DNA from: Cercophora sp. LCS_1
Taxonomy: Eukaryota > Ascomycota > Sordariomycetes > Sordariales > Lasiosphaeriaceae
DNA: 64,000 bases
Reading direction: 5' to 3'
NCBI GenBank assembly: GCA_036250225.1
Contig: JAPZLL010000003.1
Location: 1,674,001-1,738,000, forward strand
Part shown: piece by piece, positions 33,160 to 43,135 of the stretch
Layout of the letters: every line of letters begins with the position of its first letter
Numbering within the stretch: the stretch's first letter is position 1
Made by a program: the position numbers and the translations under genes
The notes under the pieces: model-generated
The model's input: the letters and a program-made list of their open reading frames with translations, nothing else
The model's database searches: none
What the model was told of the DNA's origin: nothing

Positions 33160-34425
33160 GATGCTAGCTGATAGAGATAGATTCAGATTGGGAAACAACA
33201 AGAACACTGCATTTTTCGACGTTTTGGCTCCTGGTGATGACTTCACGGTTGTTGCACCGAACAAAGTTTTGTCTCGAGGGGCGGCCCATAACATCGCTAG
33301 CGCGCGGGGAAGATTTTGGTGGAGGGGGTGGGGAAGAGCCCACTGCGCGGGGAACCGGGGGCTGAGAGCGCGGGGCGTGGGGCGCAGCGGGGCACCACAG
33401 TAGGCGCAGGGCAATCGCAGGCAATGGACCCTGCTTCCCTGGATGTGGGAACTCATTCTCTCCACCACGTGGGTGGAAAAGGGGCCTGGGTCTCGAGGTC
33501 AGCGATTTTGATGCGGTGTTGGAAGAGTCGGGCTTCATGGTATTCTGCACCTCGAAGCTTGACTTTGGAGGGCTCCAACTGGGTTTCAATAGCTGTTTCT
33601 CGGTTGCAATTTGATCTTGGGTTTGATCTTGATAGGGGTTTCGGTCGATTGATTTTGATCGCGGGTGATGGGACAAAAAAGTGACAATATACGGATAGAT
33701 CGCTGCAAAACAAAAGAGGCAGGAGAGGCGACTCTTCGAGTGGAGACAATGGCGTTGAGGATCGCTGTTCGCCAGCAAGTCTCACGTGCCAAGCGGGGGC
33801 CAGCACGCAGCGGCAGACGTAGGGGCAAGCAGGGGGTGGCCTGGCCGGGCGGGAGCCCTTGAGCGCGAACGCCCAAGACTACTATAGCCAAGGAGCCTGG
33901 GACGAAGTGGGTAGTCTGAGTGACGAGCTTCGAGATGGGAGTTTTGCAAGATTTGATTATAGAGTCCCGTTGGGCTTGCATGCCAACTCGTTGCGCAATG
34001 GAGGCAACGCTCGCGACAGCCAGGTGGGGGACGATGCTAAGCTGTGTGCTGGCCCAGGCAACAAAAAGTCGCACACGCACACACTGAGTGCACGCGCAGC
34101 AGAAGATGCGGTCTCTTGTGCAGGTGGTACGCCTGCGGCTCAACGCGGGCGCCCCCGTTCATGCCCCACAAGGCAAGCAGGGGCAAAGCACGGAAGTCCG
34201 CAGAGCAGAGTGGAAGCAAAATTCGCCCCACCGAACTTGCCCCACCGAACTTGCCCAACCATATCTAGGACATCCTCTTTGCGTTAGCCTTATTTCCTCT
34301 TTACGTTAGCTTCACCATTAGCGCTAATTAGCTTCACCTTAGCGTGATTATGGCTGACCAACACAAAGTCCACAGATCCGAGGTGAGTTTCTTTCCTCTT
34401 TCTCCAAAGCCACATAACCACCACC
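33160..34425. other. Gene-free part of the accessory island
   Basis: 1.27 kb. Contains very G-rich tracts (33300-33420, 33790-33855) and no supportable coding region. Probably transposon flank or decayed repeat sequence; origin not identifiable by eye. Confidence 0.4.
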
Positions 34426-35217
34426 ATGGAGGGCCACTGCGATGAGGAGCACGCCGCCCGCGATCGCGCCCGCGATCGCGCCCATGATGTGCCTGATGAT
34501 ATATCTGATGACACATCTGATGATACATCTGACGATACATCTGACGAGAGCTCGGATGCTCTCTCCCCCGGCAGCTTCGAAGACCTGATGGACCTGCTCG
34601 ACGACCTGGATGAGGACTCCCCGCGCTATCCTCTCGCAGGAATGACCTTTTTCGTCTCCCAGATCGAGTTTCTGACAATTCTCCAGATGGAACTGCCTTT
34701 CGAGGTCGGTCCCTTGGAATACTGTCACAGCATCCTCTACTTCAAGCCGACAACGAGCTGGATCCACCACTCCATGGTAATCTTGGTCGCTCAAACGCTC
34801 GGTCACCATATGATGGGCAAATGGGTCAAGGACGTCATCCTCAAGGAGATGCTAGGATCCTCGGTCTTTATCCTTCCCGTCGAAGTTCGCGATGACGATG
34901 ATGTCCCGACTTTCAACCTAATTCCCGACGTGGCTCCTTCTTTTTGCACCGGCATTAATGTCGACTTTACCAATCCAAGCCCGCCTCTTGTCGTCGAGGT
35001 GATGTACGCCCACCGGTTTAGCTGCGAGCAGGCCGAGCAGCGTTACCAGCAATACTTCCACGCCAAGGACCGCGGCGTTAAAGTTGTCATTTGTATTCGT
35101 CTATACTATGCCCGTGGCGTTGATCGGGCTAAGAAGACGGCCGAGAAGCTGGATCGGTCCTCGGTCAGCATGTGGAAGATGGACAAGGATGGAAACATCC
35201 AGACAGTCATGCGTTAG
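34426..35217 (+). CDS. Putative PD-(D/E)XK / Uma2-like fold protein, 263 aa
   Basis: Residues 1-60 are low-complexity and acidic, built from degenerate repeats of DDTS and RDRA. From about 65 a globular domain starts (YPLAGMTFFVSQIEFLTI). It includes GPLEYCHSILYFKPTTSW, a FNLIPDVAPSF segment with a Pro-Asp, and PPLVVEVMYAHRFSCEQAEQ followed by YFHAKDRGVKVVICIRLYY. The order PD, then LVVEV, then a helix and GVK...VVI strand is that of Uma2-type PD-(D/E)XK nucleases; the catalytic Lys usually found in the helix is not obvious. The match is by eye to the fold pattern only. The TAG at 35215-35217 is followed by 42 more in-frame codons, so the gene may be broken or may continue. No enzymatic activity is asserted. 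Confidence 0.55.
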   Translation: MEGHCDEEHAARDRARDRAHDVPDDISDDTSDDTSDDTSDESSDALSPGSFEDLMDLLDDLDEDSPRYPLAGMTFFVSQIEFLTILQMELPFEVGPLEYCHSILYFKPTTSWIHHSMVILVAQTLGHHMMGKWVKDVILKEMLGSSVFILPVEVRDDDDVPTFNLIPDVAPSFCTGINVDFTNPSPPLVVEVMYAHRFSCEQAEQRYQQYFHAKDRGVKVVICIRLYYARGVDRAKKTAEKLDRSSVSMWKMDKDGNIQTVMR

Positions 35218-35377
35218 GTACCACTGTCTGCTGAGATGGAGAGCATCACCATCTTCCCTTCGGACGTCCTCCCGGATCAGGATTTGCCCCATCAGCTCAC
35301 TCGTCAAGCGTTTGTGCTCTATTCCTTTCCCTTCGGTCTGGAGATACTAACCGGCTAGCAGGGGAGATACGAGCGAT
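35218..35377 (+). other. Linker between nuclease-like ORF and coiled-coil ORF (possible broken exon plus intron)
   Basis: In the frame of the preceding gene it reads VPLSAEMESITIFPSDVLPD and ends LEILTG before a TAG at about 35357. An ACTAAC branch-like site and CTAG/GCAG acceptors (35347-35362) lie just before the coiled-coil frame, which suggests an intron end. I could not find a good in-phase donor. Confidence 0.4.
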
Positions 35378-35743
35378 ATGCAGATCCGCATCCCGTTTTC
35401 CGCCATCGTCGAGACGCTTCAAAAGGCATGCCAGCGACAACTCGAATCCGATGTCAAGAATGCCAGCCTGCCCAAGAAGCCGCGCGTGAAGAAGCCGGCC
35501 TCCCCTGACAGTCAAGTTGCGCGTTCGCAGGCGAAGATACGAGAAATGGAGGAGGCACTTAGCATCAAGGACCGAGAAATGGAGGAGGCACTTCGCATCA
35601 AGGACCGAGAAATGGAGGAGGCACTTCGCATCAAGGACCGAGAAATGGAGGAGGCACTTCGCATCAAGGACCGAGAGTTGCGCAACATGGACCGAGAGTT
35701 GCGCATGATGCGTCGCAACAACCAGAGAGACGCTTCGCAGTGA
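35363..35743 (+). CDS. Coiled-coil segment with four 33-bp tandem repeats (probable C-terminal exon of the preceding gene)
   Basis: An open frame (Met at 35378, possibly entered by splicing near 35362 as GDTSDMQIRIPFSAIVETLQ) encodes a short globular start, a basic linker (LPKKPRVKKPASP), then four near-identical 11-residue units REMEEALRIKD, two variants (RELRNMD, RELRMMR) and a polar end. The heptad-like charge pattern predicts a long helix. Frame, strand and spacing suggest it was the tail of the nuclease-like protein rather than a separate gene. Confidence 0.5.
   Translation, partial: GDTSDMQIRIPFSAIVETLQKACQRQLESDVKNASLPKKPRVKKPASPDSQVARSQAKIREMEEALSIKDREMEEALRIKDREMEEALRIKDREMEEALRIKDRELRNMDRELRMMRRNNQRDASQ
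35540..35671 (+). repeat. Four tandem 33-bp units
   Basis: Units at 35540, 35573, 35606 and 35639. They are identical except for one AGC/CGC difference in unit 1, so the expansion is recent. Length is a multiple of three and the reading frame is kept. Confidence 0.95.
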
Positions 35744-36360
35744 GCGACATTACAAGGCGAGGCGGATGAGGAGAGCAAGGAGAGACCAGTGTAGTTAGGC
35801 ATATATAGCATCTGCTATAGGGCAAACTCTAACTGATCCTTTGTTCTGAAACCCAGCAAGCCAATGTCGGAAGGCTTATGTACGCGTCGTATGTGAACCC
35901 GACTCTTTTTCTCTTGCTGTGGTTAGATTTATTGCCTGAACCGCTCACGGTGCTTTGCACAAGCTGTCAGAAACGCTGCACTCTTGTCAGAAAGAAGGGG
36001 GTTCTGACCCTGCACTATTTCTCCCCAGCTACAATGCCTGTGTCGGACTATCCAGAGTCCCAAAGATGGCCGATGAGGCCATGAGCGAGAACACCATTGT
36101 TGTGGCGATCCCACAGGAACCGCCATCGCCATCCCAGGCGCCTCCGAAGGCTCCTGCACGCGCGCGAGCGAGCAGAGCGAAGATGACGCCTACGCCGAAG
36201 ACGCCGAAGATTAACGGAGAAGGTGGTACCATGCTTGTTGAAGCCATCGGGGTTACCCGAAGATGCCGCCGATGGACCCGACCGATTGACCCTACCCATC
36301 ACAATCTCCTCGTATCGCTTCACTTCAGGGAAACAGGCAACTTCAAAAATAACAGGACTT
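35744..36360. other. Gene-free stretch, right edge of the accessory island
   Basis: 617 bp with no supported gene. Open frames on the plus strand continuing into 36566 are the reverse of the NmrA-like gene and its 3' flank. Confidence 0.45.
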
Positions 36361-37367
36361 TCAGTTTGCTCCCCAGCTCTCCCTCATCAAGTCCCCAACC
36401 TTCTTCGTCTCCCCACCCAAAACCTCATTCAAGACCCACGCCCCCTCCTCCCGGCCAACATCCAACCACCCCTCGTCAATCGTCCTCCCAAACCCACGAA
36501 ACTTTCGCAAATCCTCCGGCCACGCTCGCGCATCACCGCCCGCATCATACGTCACATCAAACTTGACACCTTTTGCTTCTTCAGCAAGCGAGACGAATTC
36601 CTTGAGGGTGAGTCGATCGCCAACGATATATACTACTTTCTCCCACTTCGGAAGATCGAGCAGGGCGACGACGTAGTGCGCGATGTCGGTTGTGTGAGTG
36701 AACACGAGGGGCGTGGTGCCGGTTCCCGGGAGGAAGGCTTTGTTGTTGGGGATGTCGATCAGGAGGGCCCAGGGGGTGATGTGGGAGGGGACACGGGTGG
36801 GGAGGAGGTAGTAGTCCGGGAAGTCTGTCTTCTCGTCAGTTTGGGGGCGGCTTCAGAAAGGAGAGAAAGAACGCATACACCCATTACAGACAACAGCCCA
36901 CTCCAACCCCGTCTTAGCAATCGCCTCCTCCACTTCAATCTTCGCCTGGCCCTGGGGCAAAAACTCCGTCACGCTCTTGGGCACACGGAACCCCCAAATG
37001 GACGGTATATACCGTTTCGTCACCGGCGAGGCATCAGCGGCCGCAATGAGCGCCAAGTCAGCAGCAGGACCAGAATTGTTCGTGTCCAGCGTCGAAATCA
37101 CAGTGTGAACGTTACTGGTCGTCAGGATCTCGGCCAGAGAAGACGGGTTGGCGTAATCTGCTGCCATGATGGGGGCGCCGAGCTTGGCTTCCAGTTCGGG
37201 GGTTGACTGGCATTGTTAGGCTTGAGAAAGTAAAGAGAAAGGGAGAGGGGACTTACCTTGCGGGCGAGGATGATGACTTTGTGTTTGCCCTGGCGGAGGA
37301 GCTCGTCGACGATGGTGCGGCCTAGGGGACCGGTGCCACCTGCTATGGCTACGGTGATGGAGGTCAT
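36361..37367 (-). CDS. NmrA-like / isoflavone-reductase-like NAD(P)-binding protein
   Basis: Atypical SDR. Exons 37367-37257, 37206-36879 and 36824-36361 give 300 residues. The dinucleotide motif is AGGTGPLGR near residues 9-17 (GxxGxxG). DYANPSSLAEILTTSNVHTVIS is the usual second strand-helix unit of NmrA/isoflavone reductases, and the splice at 36879/36824 restores the conserved VCNGYFPDYYLLPTR. The classical Tyr-x3-Lys catalytic pair is absent, as in NmrA-type sensors and phenylcoumaran-benzylic-ether-reductase relatives. The substrate, if any, is unknown. All splice phases close. Confidence 0.88.
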
Positions 37368-38033
37368 CTTGTGAGAGGGACGGGTTATGTGGAAGTAGGA
37401 TGTGTGTTGAGATGGGTTGAGGTGAGCTGAGCTGGAGTGTGAGACACGGTAGGCTGGCGATGTGTCTTATGTACACGTCTCACGCAGGCACCGTCTAGCC
37501 ATGTCGTATTCTCTCCCATATTTGAGCCCGGTTGGTAAATACCGTGCCGCACCAACACCGCGGACTAGTTCAACCCGATTGTGTACATTTGGTGTAGAGC
37601 GCATCCCAACTCGGTGAACCGTATACCCTCCCCCCCCCCTCACACCTCCTCACACAAAGCCCGCTCAGCGGGGAGTGTAACCATTCCGGGCGATTTGTAA
37701 GCCCAAGGCATATTGCCATTGTCGGTGCGTGTCGGTGCGTGTCGGTGCGTGTCGGTGCATGTCGGTGCATGTCGGCTCGACACCATGTCTTGCCAAATGA
37801 CGATTGAGATGGTACAGGCCCAATTGGCTCGGAATGGTCAACCATTTTGAATCCGAGTGTATCAGCATCAGACCCCAAGATCTCACGTTACACAAGCCGT
37901 GATCAACAAGAATGATTTGTAAAGCAACCACAACTCCAATCCGATTCAAATGCGCAGCCGCCAATCGATGCATAAACCGTCATGACGTCCCTTATACGTG
38001 TACAAGCCTTTCCATATACATTTTACATGCGCT
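37368..38033. other. Intergenic stretch with a 10-bp minisatellite
   Basis: 666 bp. Carries the upstream region of the NmrA-like gene, a C run near 37629-37638 and the tandem repeat at 37721-37775. No gene supported. Confidence 0.55.
37721..37775 (+). repeat. Minisatellite, 10-bp unit GTCGGTGCGT, about 5.5 copies
   Basis: Three perfect copies, then two with GCGT changed to GCAT, then half a unit. Confidence 0.95.
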
Positions 38034-39257
38034 TCACCAATCGCCTTCCCAAAAGCCAATCGCCATCTTGGCCACGCCCACGCCCTTGGTCATAGCAATC
38101 TCGTGACCGCAGTCCAGCCACATCGCATCCACCCCGTCCTCTCCCAGGAACGCCTCGGCATCGTGCAGCAGCTCCTCCTTGACAATAACCGGGTCGTTCT
38201 TCCCCAGCACAAACTGCACCCTCCCGCCCTTGAGACCCGGCAGTGCCTCGCCGCCCTCCTCTCTCCTCTCGGCCAACAGCTTACCCAGCTCCTCCCAGTC
38301 CTCCCGCTGCTCGTAGATCGGCGCGTACCGGATGCTGCTCATAAACGCCTTGATGTACCCCTTGTGTTCCCTCAACTGCCACCCAAGCACGTCGCTGACC
38401 TTGACCTTCTTCTTCCCGACCTTGAGCACCGCCTGGTCAAACGACTCGCCACCCGTCGCATCGCTGTCCCCCTTCCTCTCCACCGCCATCTCCTCCTCCC
38501 CGTCCGCCTCCCTTGGCGCGAGCCGTCTCCTGACCAGCCGCTCCAAAACCCACTCGGGAAACAAGCCAGTTGAGTACAACACCCTGCTGTGGAAACTGAC
38601 ATGCTCGCGCCTGATCAAACCTCCACTCGCCACCAGGTTCAACGACCTGACCATCCTCGGGAAATACCTCGCAAACGAAACAGCCACGCCGCCGCCCAGT
38701 GAGTACCCAATCAGGTTAAACGCATCATCGCCTGTCCATGCCAGCGAGCTTGACGCAAGCACCAGCAGGATCTGCGTCGTGTACAGCCGGGCGTCGTACT
38801 TGACATCAGCCGGAGCGTCTGAGTAGCCTCGACCGAAAAAGTCAAATAGCATGACGCGGTAGCCCTGGTGCACCAGCTCCGATGCGAGACCGGCGAGGGA
38901 GATGCATGGCGTGGAGATGCCGTGCAGGAGGAGGACCTTGGCGCCGTCCTCGGGGCCCCACTCAAACACGCGGATGTGGCCGTAGGGCGTGTTCACATCG
39001 CGGCCGCCAGGGAGGATATCCGGGGGGTAGGGCAGCTCCGAGGTATCCTCGGGAAGCGCCTTGAGCGGCGAGGCGATGAATGGTTTTTTGGTGCGACGGG
39101 TTTTTGAGCTGCTGCGGAGGGCGAGGCCAAGGGTGACGGTGAGTGTGGTGGCTGCGGCCGCGCCGAGAGCAAGGTTCCGGTTAGTGAGCGGCAAGGTGAG
39201 CGGCCCCATGTTGAGCGGCAGGTTGAGCTGCATGGCGGGCGGCAGGTTGAGCGGCAT
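38034..39257 (-). CDS. Alpha/beta hydrolase with N-terminal membrane anchor, 407 aa
   Basis: Single exon. A hydrophobic segment at about 29-47 (LALGAAAATTLTVTLGLAL) probably anchors it in a membrane. The hydrolase fold follows: oxyanion-side LLLHGIS at 110-116, nucleophile elbow GYSLGG with Ser186, the acid in GKNDPVI near 351 and catalytic His in CGHE near 389. An acidic insert (READGEEEMAVERKGDSDA) sits in the lid region. Resembles membrane-attached fungal serine hydrolases; substrate not predictable. The low-complexity NLPL repeats in the first 25 residues suggest that the true start could be at a later Met (17). Confidence 0.9.
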   Translation of the reverse strand: MPLNLPPAMQLNLPLNMGPLTLPLTNRNLALGAAAATTLTVTLGLALRSSSKTRRTKKPFIASPLKALPEDTSELPYPPDILPGGRDVNTPYGHIRVFEWGPEDGAKVLLLHGISTPCISLAGLASELVHQGYRVMLFDFFGRGYSDAPADVKYDARLYTTQILLVLASSSLAWTGDDAFNLIGYSLGGGVAVSFARYFPRMVRSLNLVASGGLIRREHVSFHSRVLYSTGLFPEWVLERLVRRRLAPREADGEEEMAVERKGDSDATGGESFDQAVLKVGKKKVKVSDVLGWQLREHKGYIKAFMSSIRYAPIYEQREDWEELGKLLAERREEGGEALPGLKGGRVQFVLGKNDPVIVKEELLHDAEAFLGEDGVDAMWLDCGHEIAMTKGVGVAKMAIGFWEGDW

Positions 39258-39802
39258 GGTGGGAAGATAGATACGGAAGGTAAGGTGCAGTTTGGGTGAC
39301 GGATTTTTGCGGAGAAAGTCGTGCTTTGAGAGTGAGCTCAGTTGTGAATCGGCGGTGTGGATGAGACTATAAAACAGGGAGCTGAGCTAGGTGGTTCTGG
39401 AACGCAAGGGCTGGCAGGTGCCAATTGACCCCCTGCTTTCCACCCCGCGGGCAAGCGGGCATGGCGGGAGCCTCGGCAGGGGCCTTCGGCTGGAGCCCGG
39501 GAGACACGGACGCGATACGCCCCGGACGGGCGAGAGCTCCCAATCGCAACCACTGAGTTTGCACTATCCCGGCCGCCGGTCCGTGTTGGCAGCTACCATG
39601 CCGGGGCGATGGCGGCGAATCGACTGCCGGGATGCAAGTCAGGCCCTAAAACCAGGCCGCAGGTGCAAACGAGGACGCCATCGATGCAACCCAACGAGCC
39701 GAAGCCAATGGGGGCCGTCAGGTGGTATAAAAGAGTCCTGGATCCCGTTGTTTCGTAACACATGAGAGAACTCATCGACCTTGTCGCATGGTCTCCGTCG
39801 CC
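39258..39802. other. Gene-free stretch upstream of the hydrolase gene
   Basis: 545 bp holding the hydrolase promoter and leader. Nothing else recognised. Confidence 0.5.
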
Positions 39803-40195
39803 TCACGAGGTACTCGACTTTTCGGCGCGCCGGTAGAATTCCTTGAGCCGGGCGATCTGCCGCCGGACAAGACCCTTGGTCTCCTTCTCGGCATCACTGT
39901 CCGAGATCTCGTGCGAAAAGGACGGGCGGCCGGAGCCGTTCATCTCCTTGACCAGTTTCCTCGGAGGCTGCCGCTGCTCGCCCGAAGACCTGCGCTCCGT
40001 GGCTCCCAGCCAGGCTCGCGAGGCTAGCACCTCTGCAGGTAGTGACTTCATGCGGCGGTGTTGGCGGACTGGCCGGGCTGCTGGGTCTGTGGTGTCGGCA
40101 TCCGGGGCATCGGCGGGGTCAAGGAGTGACAGGAAATCATGCTGGCACTGCGGGGCAGGCGTGCTCGGACGCTTCCTGTAAAAGAGGCGCGACAT
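39803..40195 (-). CDS. Unrecognised small basic protein, 130 aa
   Basis: Single exon with a good start context (GACGGACCATGTCG). The product is hydrophilic: MSRLFYRKRPSTPAPQCQHD, a Asp/Ala-rich part, an Arg-rich middle, SFSHEISDSDAEKETKG (a likely phosphosite cluster) and a basic amphipathic helix RRQIARLKEFYRRAEKS at the C-terminus. No domain recognised. Its length, single Met and neighbour-like codon use favour a real gene, but this is not proven. Confidence 0.5.
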   Translation of the reverse strand: MSRLFYRKRPSTPAPQCQHDFLSLLDPADAPDADTTDPAARPVRQHRRMKSLPAEVLASRAWLGATERRSSGEQRQPPRKLVKEMNGSGRPSFSHEISDSDAEKETKGLVRRQIARLKEFYRRAEKSSTS

Positions 40196-41560
40196 GGTCC
40201 GTCTGGGCAGAACAAAAAAGATGCACAGCTCCTTGGGTTGCCGGGGGTAAGAATGGGGAGAGAGAGCGCGAGGGGGCCCGCGAGCTATAAGACGGACGCA
40301 CGGGTTGAGCGGACGCCTATTTGAGGCATGAAACTCGGTGGATTTCAGTGGAAGTTGGGCTGACAGAGAGCGCCGAGCCTTTCGTTGCCCCGCGTCGGCC
40401 TTTGCTTAGCGGCGCTGTCTGTCTCTGGATGACGGCTTGATCTTTGTCTAGAGCAGAACAGCGTCCCAGCGACAGCGATAGTGACAGTTGGAGAATCTGC
40501 AAGATACGAAAAAAAAGGCAGCAAACTGTGCGCTCGAGCGAGTGGAACCTGAGTCGCGGTGGCTGGTCTTTGGCTGGCTGCTTGGGTCCAGAAGGGCGGA
40601 GATTCGGGGGCTGGCATAATCATGACGGCTGCAACCAAAGCCCGTGGGATCAATCTATTGGCTTTCAAAGAGATTTGATGGCCGACGATGTGTCTCTGGA
40701 CACCTGCCTGTCGAATTGGCGTCCGGATCGCTGTAGATCTTGCCGCATGATTCGATGTCGCAGATATTGGTCGGTTACCCTCTTGCTTGTATTCGTTCTA
40801 GCTTCCAGAAGACGGGCAACTTTTGGGCAATTCGGCGGGCTGGGCTATTCATTTACCGCCAATCAGTGCTTTAAGCCTCGGTTTCACCCGCCGCACTTGA
40901 TCACAGCCATCGTCCATAATAGAACACAACCCCGCAACCACCTGGGGCACTGGAGGAGCCGATCTCACCTGTTGACCATAGGCAAGGACTTGAACCTAGC
41001 GCAACTGCAAGTGCTGATTACTTGTGGAATCGTGTATGACTGAGCGTGTCCGTAGAAGCCGGTCGGGTTTGCCTATCAAGCCAGGCCCGAGCATAAGTTG
41101 ATGCCTTGCATTCCACCACTTGCTGTCATGTAGCCTCGATTGCGCCGAGGCCGGATCAACCAAAGATTCAGACGGCGAGGCGAGCCACAACTCAGCAATG
41201 ATGCAGGCCGTTTTCATCAACCTATGCCTAATATCTCAGCAGTCAGTTTCAGAAGCACAATTGACTTTCCGCATCCAGTTGACAAGGCTCACGAGCCCAA
41301 GACCGTCGGGTCCCAGTACCAAATCGGATCCTTGATTCCCAGAGCTTGCCAACCTAGCGAACTTTCGCCATCCCCTGGGGAAGACTCCTAGCCTCATGAG
41401 TAGAGAGACTCGGGACAAAAAAACCAGCCATCGATATCGGAGAGTAACGAGCAGTCCACTAGTTATATTTACAGCCGTCTCGTTATAAACATGTTGCTCG
41501 CCTGTCGTTCTCGTCCTGGAACTCTCATGGCTTTTCGTTCCTCAGCCCATCGCCCAACTC
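40196..41560. other. Gene-free stretch
   Basis: 1.37 kb. A 199-codon plus-strand frame (40444-41043) has no ATG start near its beginning and no domain. A B-box-like sequence on the minus strand near 41000 does not fold as a tRNA. Confidence 0.5.
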
Positions 41561-42035
41561 TCATGCTGCCTCGCTCTTGACGAGTGATGTGACGGTATCC
41601 TCAATCTGCTTGTCGGAAAGCCCTGCCCATTGTTAGCCTCCCAGCCTGCCAAACATCTCAAGGGGACACTATGATTCCCATACCTTCTAATGACTGCGTC
41701 GTCTCCTTTCCGAACTCTGTAAACCAACACCCGTCAGCAATCTTGCCTAGCATTCCACAAGCCAAAAACAAAAGACCGACCATATCTCGCATAGACCTTG
41801 GGAAGGGTTCCCTGTGCCTCCCGGAGCAGAATCGGCGTGACCGGGTTATTCTTCTTCATGATCGGGTATGCGCGGAGGAGAAAAGACCTATATCGCAACC
41901 AATCGATCAGCTTAACACATCCTCCAACTCGTCACAGAGTGCAACTCACCTCGTCGAGGCGCTGTGCTCGCCAGTCTGGCAGAACAGGAAGCGAACCTCC
42001 TTCAGGCCCTTGGCGAAAGCATATCTGCCCGACAT
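41561..42035 (-). CDS. Complex I subunit NDUFA2/B8 (10.5 kDa)
   Basis: Accessory subunit of mitochondrial NADH:ubiquinone oxidoreductase with a thioredoxin-like fold. Exons 42035-41950, 41887-41781, 41716-41684 and 41622-41561 give 95 residues, the family length. The product starts MSGRYAFAKGLKEVRFLFCQ and contains GEHSASTRSFLLRAYPIMKK, NPVTPILLREAQGTLPKVYA and, after a 33-nt exon, YEFGKETTQSLEGLSDKQIE. RYxFG(KE) near the end is the B8 hallmark. The second intron has an unusual GTCGGT donor but a good CTGAC branch and CAG acceptor, and the protein confirms it. Confidence 0.96.
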
Positions 42036-42516
42036 GGTTGCTAAAAAGACCAATTGACTGGGAACAACACCAGCTCTTGTGAGTTGGCGGGCTGGGTGGT
42101 GGACAAAATGAACGGTTCTAAATCAACGACGACGACACCAACAGAGAGACTCGAAAATGGATCTTCCCGGCTGGCAGGGCTGCTCAAAGCTTCCCTACAT
42201 GCATAACTTGCATAAAAACGACATCCGCACAGACCAGCCGGGTGCAACTTCCATTCATGCAAGCCTCGAGTTGCACAAGTTCTGTTTGCCAATTGCCCCA
42301 ACGGAAGACCTAATCAGCACCAGAACCGGGGTACCTACGCACCGTGACCCCCCGTAGCGCCGTAGCGTCCCCCAAAGTCAAACCGAAAGTGCGGCTCATC
42401 GCCATCATCGGAGCCCGTAATCGGAATTTTTTTACGACAACAACCACGACTCCGATTCCTCCCTCCTCCTCCTCCTCCTCCTCCGGTTCACCACCACTCC
42501 AATTACCGCCGTCGCA
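42036..42516. promoter_or_regulatory. Divergent promoter region: NDUFA2 (-) / MPC2 (+)
   Basis: 481 bp between two outward-facing start codons, both encoding inner-membrane mitochondrial proteins. A CCTCCTCCTCCTCCTCC tract lies about 40 bp before the MPC2 start. Co-regulation is plausible but not shown. Confidence 0.5.
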
Positions 42517-43135
42517 ATGTCCGCCTTCCGAGCCTCCGCGCGTCCTGCCTTTCGCAATGCGAACCAGTTCTTCTACCGACGCCCCGCGGGCCGACGATTC
42601 GCTTCCTCTGGAGCCTCCGAAGCCGCCGGCGAGGGAGCAACGGGTGCTGCACCGCAGGAGCCGTGGTTGAAGCGCATGTGGAATAGCCCTATTGGCCTCA
42701 AGACCGTGCATTTTTGGTACGTACCCTCCCTCTACTGCAATCACCGCCTCCTTTGTAAGAAAACAGGTTGGCTGACGATGAAATGTGCTACAGGGCCCCC
42801 GTGATGAAATGGGGTCTCGTCCTCGCCGGCGTCTCCGATTTTGCTCGTCCGGCCGAGAACCTTTCCCTGACACAGAACGGCGCCCTGACGGCAACCGGTA
42901 TCATTTGGACGAGGTGGTGCTTGATCATCAAGCCCAAGAACTATCTGTATGTACCCTCGGTGATTGAATCAGGGGAGGTATGCTGACAGAGACATATCGC
43001 AGTCTGGCCGCTGTCAACTTCTTCCTCGGTATGGTCGGTGTCGTCCAGGTTAGCCGGATCTTGATGTACCGCCAGTCGCAAAAAGCTGTCGAGGAGGCCA
43101 AGACCAAGGAGGCAAAGGAGGTTGTCCAGGCGTAA
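42517..43135 (+). CDS. MPC2: Mitochondrial pyruvate carrier subunit 2
   Basis: With MPC1 it imports pyruvate across the inner mitochondrial membrane. Exons 42517-42716, 42794-42946 and 43003-43135 give 161 residues. The N-terminus (MSAFRASARPAFRNANQFFYRR) is a presequence-like basic stretch. The carrier core has KRMWNSPIGLKTVHFWAP, MKWGLVLAGVSDFARPAENL, the GIIWTRWCLIIKPKNYLLAA segment and VNFFLGMVGVVQVSRILMYR, which together supply the helices of the MPC fold. Both introns split within the conserved HFW/AP and NYL/LAAVN positions, and the joins are exact. Confidence 0.97.

Noticed and set aside
36223..37206. 327-codon plus-strand frame opposite the NmrA-like gene
   Set aside because: Antisense of a well-supported three-exon gene.
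37721..37775. CRISPR-like direct repeats
   Set aside because: Units are 10 bp with no spacers; a minisatellite in a eukaryotic genome.
40444..41043. 199-codon plus-strand frame
   Set aside because: No ATG at its beginning, no domain, Arg/Ser/Trp composition typical of random GC-rich frames.
40960..41080. Possible tRNA on the minus strand (GGTTCAAGTCC-like B box near 41000)
   Set aside because: No matching A box at the right distance, T stem has a mismatch and no cloverleaf can be drawn.
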